Position numbers and translations under genes: made by a program. A DNA stretch of 64,000 nucleotides from Endomychus coccineus (taxonomy: Eukaryota; Arthropoda; Insecta; Coleoptera; Endomychidae), in assembly GCA_958510875.1 (NCBI GenBank), contig OY294067.1:257301736-257365735 (forward strand), written 5' to 3'. Positions 36,401 to 42,400 of this stretch are shown piece after piece. The notes under the pieces are model-generated. The model did no database searches. It was not told where the DNA came from and saw only the letters and a program-made list of their open reading frames with translations. Position 1 is the first letter of the stretch. Every line of letters starts with the position of its first letter.

Positions 36401-39400
36401 GACGTGTAAAACTTCCATATTCAAATCAACAATGGGCCTGAAAAAAAGAGCTCACTACCTAAGCATCCCCAGATGGTTAACATTAAGATTTATCGTATAG
36501 CTTGCATTCGTTTACCGTCCTATATTGGTTATAAATCTTGACAGGCTTATGATTTCCTTCTGAACTATGAACTTTGTGAACTTATTGAAACCCTCTTGGC
36601 CATGTCAGCTATGGAATCATATCACCCTCCTTGAAGTGGGTGTGAACTAATTTGTATTTATTTTAGAAATTCATCTACTAATTTTCACGCTAACATTTGT
36701 TATTGAGACTTGACAGAAAAAGCTGATAACCCCTATATGTTCTTGTTACTTTGCTGCAAGATATTTTAATTTAACATGAAATTTTAATTTTCTAAGAATA
36801 ATGTTTTTAAATATTGGAAATAACCTGTACTAAACCCTTATTACAATATAGTAGTGCGTTTATCTAAATTTTGGATGATTCTTTGGGTTTTTGGTCCAGT
36901 TTTCAATGAAATGTTACTTCGTTAACGTTTCGGTGGTAGATCTCCACCTTTATCAAAACTTTTAATATAAAACTTAAAATTTCATTCTGGATTATTTGAT
37001 TTGTTGAAATACTACATCTTCATTCGTTATACTTTTTCCTTGATTTCCAATTAGGAATTATTCTACACATTATTTCAAATTTGTACTGTTATATTATTAT
37101 AATTTGGATTTTGTTGTGTCACGTTCATTCTGTTAAGGTACATAAATAAACTAAACCTAAAGCCAAAATTCAAAATATTAGAACATTGTTTCAAACAAAT
37201 AAATCCTCAGTTTATTAAAACGGTATATGTACACTTGATCACTTCTCAACAAAATACCATTAATTGCAGCTCTAGGTCTGAACTTAGACGTAAACGGCAT
37301 CAGGAGTGTCATTTCAGCGATCCTAGAAACTATGGAATCGACACTGATTTGGGTAGTTTTCAATTATTTTTATATATGACATTCTTCCCACTCCACCCGT
37401 AGGGGTGCTATGGGTGTCTTAACAAATGTATTTTTCCAATTTGTACGTGGCATGCCAACTCCTCCCTTATGGGTGAAGTGAGAGGAGTGTACATATAAAA
37501 ATAATTGGAAACGAACCACATCAGTGTCGTGGTCATAGTTTCCCGGGTCGCTAAAATGACTAGCAAAGCTCCTTGAAGCCGTTTACGTCCAAGTTCAGGC
37601 TCAGGGCTACATTTAATGGTATTTTGTTGAAAAGTGATCACGTGTCAATACAGTTTTAATAAACGTACTAGCAATTCTAAAATTTTGATATCTAACATTG
37701 AATTTAAAAAAAAAATTCGTAGCACAATTAATCATCAGACAATGTGTGATGTTAGGAGTGATTTTGCGCATGTTAACAAATTTCTTCAATCATAAGTCAC
37801 TATAGAAAAACATATTTCAAAAATCTAAATAAAGACAAGAGACAAGAACATTGTCTCAGAATCTCATCATCTACGTATGATATATTTGAACGATAACGCT
37901 TAGTAAATAAGAATTGAGAAAAAATCTCATATCAGCACGCATATCAATCTCCGTTTTTCTTTGTTCCAGGATTACTGCAAGAAAGACAAGGCCAAGATGT
38001 GGATCCATTACAAACCGTCGCTTTTCCAACATATTGGTACGCATTCCTCTCTTAAAGGCAAAGTTCAGAAGTTGAAGGCAAGTAGTTTCTATAAAATTAC
38101 AATCAGTATACGCTAGAAAAGAGTTTGACATATCCGCGTTCTCGATTGGAAAAATTTAATATAGTTCTAGGAAGGTTGTACCCAATATCATTATTACCTT
38201 ATACATTATAACTTGGTTTGTTCAATGTACTGATGAAATTGAATGTACAGGTCACTGATTTTCAAATTACAAATAAGAAAGAATTCTGTTGTTTGAACTG
38301 TATGAAAAAATGCATATTTATGTTGCCGAGTTAGTTCAGTAACGTTTATTAGTTGAATAAATGTTGTGCGCCTGACCGCAATGAAAATTGCAACAATGAT
38401 ATCGGCTGTCCCTGTGAAAGATTTCATAGTAACAACAAAATTCTCGTATTGGTACCGTGATAAGTGACAATAATGTACTCAACAGCAAAGCCATGAACAA
38501 TTTTTCTAAACATAACAAGTTAAGTATCGTTTATCCTCATCCAGTTGATAATTCAAGACCATTATTTTATGTATTCGATTTGGTTCACATTCTCAAATGT
38601 ATAAGAAATAATTCGAAATCCAATCAAATTATTCAGTATCCCAACTTTGACTCGGAAGACGAAGACATTGTCTCATTTCATGCTTTAAAAAAAATGCATG
38701 AACTAGAACATGATACTGGTAGTACTGGACGCGGCGTCGACCAGGATTTCCGGTTTCCACTCCCGGTCTGATATGTATATACAGGTTGTTTCTGAATAGA
38801 GTTAAATGTGTGAGATACCGTCAAAGGAAATTTATCAAATTGGTTAGATACATGAAGTCTTGTTCGCCTTCGAATAAATTAACAACACCCAGACATACTA
38901 CATGGTCACACACGGTTCACGGAATTTTAAAAATAATTTCATATTTTTTCAATGAGCCTAATTCAAATTACATATTGGGGTGCAACTAGGGACTCAGCTC
39001 GCGTCTGGCAACTCTTCGCCAAAATAGTCACATAAGAACAATACATATAGTTCCAGCAATATGTGTGAAGGGAGGGTGGGAAAGAGTTATTCGATAACCA
39101 CCAGATTACGTATCATCTTAATCCCACATATCTAAATGTGTACCAGAGTTGATATCATTAGGACTAGGACCCAAAAAATTCAAGAGGCAGGAAGACGAAT
39201 AGACGTTTATAATTCGAAACGTAATTACATTTAACACTGTCCAATATATTTTATTTCATTCCTCAAAAATAGTCCTTTTTGAGTTCACTCATTAGTTTCA
39301 GTGGTATTGACCAAATATTGATATTACCCGACATTCATTTGAAACGACATAACCAAACTTCCAACCTTGCATCCATATCTTCCGAATACTTATCATGATA

Positions 39401-42400
39401 TAAACGACTAACAAAACTCATGAGCAGACAGTCAGATGGACAGAAGGTTATTTCGATCACAAATATATCTTTCTACAAACTCAATATTTAAACAATGTTA
39501 CATTGATTTTTCACTGTCAGATACAAATATAATACAATACACAACTGACTATCAGCTCTAAAACACATGGTTGAACTCAAATAACAAATTTATCGGAAAT
39601 ATGTATTAAAATAACAGAATCCTCTCCCGCTATGATATTTTTGTTCAAGCAGGCAAGCCACATTGCGAATGTTCCCTGGTGGCTATCCAGATAATGAGTG
39701 ATAATGATCTTGGACAGTGTAGACAGAGAATGTAAAAGATATTATCTCACACTCAATTCAAGGAACAAATATTTGGTTAAACTCGCCAAGTGTTTCAGCA
39801 GCTCTAAGCAAACACTGAAATAAATGATTTTTATACTAAACCTTAGATCACATTCTACAACACCACAAGACGCAAGCTTCATTAACAAATTACATTTTTG
39901 TTTGATAATGTAAGCGCTCTCACGAGAAACGTGTTTAGAATTTAATTCCAATCTCTTCCAAAGCTCCAGCTCGTAAACCTCACTCATTCCTTGAATTTCG
40001 CCTTAAAGCTTCCCTTTTATCTCAGATAAAATCTGAGAAGTAATTTCAGAGGAATCTTAACAATTTCAGGACAAGCAGTTTGGAAAGGTAGCTCTTTTCT
40101 TCCCACACAGCAACCCGGAAGCGGAAGTCGTAACAGCTATGAAGCATTACAAGCAGTACACTCTGGAACGGGCATATCTAGGAGAAACTTTCTTCTGGGG
40201 ATTACTGCCGTCACCAGGAGACCAGCTTCTTTTTAGATTCATAAATCCAATCGCGGTGAAGCGGTAAGTTTCAGTTTCTTATAATGTCAGAGATTAAATA
40301 GAACTCGTAATGATATTCTATTGTTCAGCTTGAACCGAAGTACACCACATTGAATATTGTTCAATCTATACAGATTGAGTCAGATCGAGCGGTGTATATG
40401 ATTAATGTGAGAGAATGAGAGAGCCAGACGAATAAGATTAATAAAAGAAGAATTTGTTTTATGCTATAGGGTTGCCATTCAGTGACCTGTTGTTATTGAC
40501 CAACTTTTGTTTCATAAAAGCAACTATGTGACTGAAGCATATTTTGTCTAATATCAAATAGCAACTGCTATTTAGTACCTCTTATTTGAAATAGTTATTT
40601 TGGGGTTTGAGATAGAAATAGCAGTAATAGTAATTAATAATATTAAGGTATTTTTATTTAGGAATAACAGCTTTGCCCATCTCTAGTACAAATACTGGTC
40701 TGTGTCGTTAGTTAAGAGGTACTGACATGCTCCTTATAAATCACGCTCATTTTGTTTCACGTCATGCTATTCTCATGTGAAGTGTGAAATCATTTTAATT
40801 TTCAGAAGTTGGAGAATAAGACTCAAATTTACTTACAGAAAACGTTCAACATTCAATTTAAAAAATATTGCTGACAAATTGTTTCACAATACTCTGGCGT
40901 TCTCAAAGCTATGAGTCATCAGCTGAAGCTAAATCTAAAATTATGTGCTCAAATATTACTAATATGTACTAATCTGAATGTGGTACAAATTGAAGGATGG
41001 GGGTAAAAAATGGTTTGGGTGGAACTTTACTTACAAAATTATTGAGAAGTGATGGATTAAGGTATGGATTTGGTCATTCAATATTATGTTGCTAATTGAT
41101 TTTTAACTGTTTTGAAATTTCTTGAACTATGTAAAATATCGGAATTAATGGTGAAATTATATTCCAATAGGTGAATCGCATAATTAGAATCCTGTTTTTG
41201 AGCATCAACTTCTTCTCAAATATTTCTTGAGCCTTACACTGAAATTGCGTCCAGCTTATCTTATGTACAACGCGTTAAAGTCATCATACCTCAGGGTGTA
41301 AACTCAAGATTACTTTAATTTATCTCTTTAGATTTTGAATTATTAACATATGAGCATAGATTATTTGTTGTTTTAAGGGCGACGTTTTTATTCTGGTTCT
41401 GTTAGGTTCAACGAACACTTGAGAAGTTACGTGTTCAAAAAAAAAGAGACCTCTCTAATAACCTATTGGAACATAATCCTAATTTCACTCTTAATCCTGA
41501 TATTTTACATATTCAAGAAAAAGGACGTAAACTCAATATTCTAGAATCCATACATACAAACATACAAAAACAATAGTTAAATAATAATAAAAGACCAAAT
41601 CGATACCTATAATTCATCATCATATAAATAAATGCCCAACCAAACGATTGTCTACCCCCAACCCTCAATTTGTACCACATTCATTATCACTTATGTTGAT
41701 AACTTTGAGAATGCCACAGTGTGGTGTCAGTATTATTTTCTAAATTGAATTCTACACGTTATGTGTAAATTTAAGTTCAATTTTTCAACATTCGACAGTA
41801 GAAAACTGTTTCAAATTATCCAAATTTTGTTTATACTGATACGAATATTGGTTTGAAATTATTAATAATAAACACTGTTTATGCGTGTAGTTAAACATCC
41901 TTGATACGAGTAATTGATAGTTTTCTAGAAACCAATAATTGAGCAATTACTTGTTAAAATTTGATCTAATCCACAAGATCGATCAGTAACACCACAGCCA
42001 AATAGTTGCGGGCAGCTGTTTCGCTTTCTCTGTATCATTAGCGGAAGGAGTAGACGAGTTGAACCTTTGTGGATTAGATTTGTTTCTAACAAGTAATTAC
42101 ATTGCCCGTCGTGACTTATGTGAAGGTCTTAAGATCTATTTATTCAATCTTCTGCAGATTGCGTTAGTTTTTTTAGGGATAACTATTCGCGGGTAGATGG
42201 CGTTAGTGGTTCATTACCTCTCTAGAACTTTCCATACACCTAAGCTGAGATATGACACACAGTTCCATTCTGTGACACACACACATCAACTCGTTACGGT
42301 GATGAGACAAGGCGAAACAGTTGTTCCGACCTACTCGATCACTGGTAGATCTAGAGAGATCTATACTAATAGTTTTTTCTGAAGTATTATTCCCAAAACG

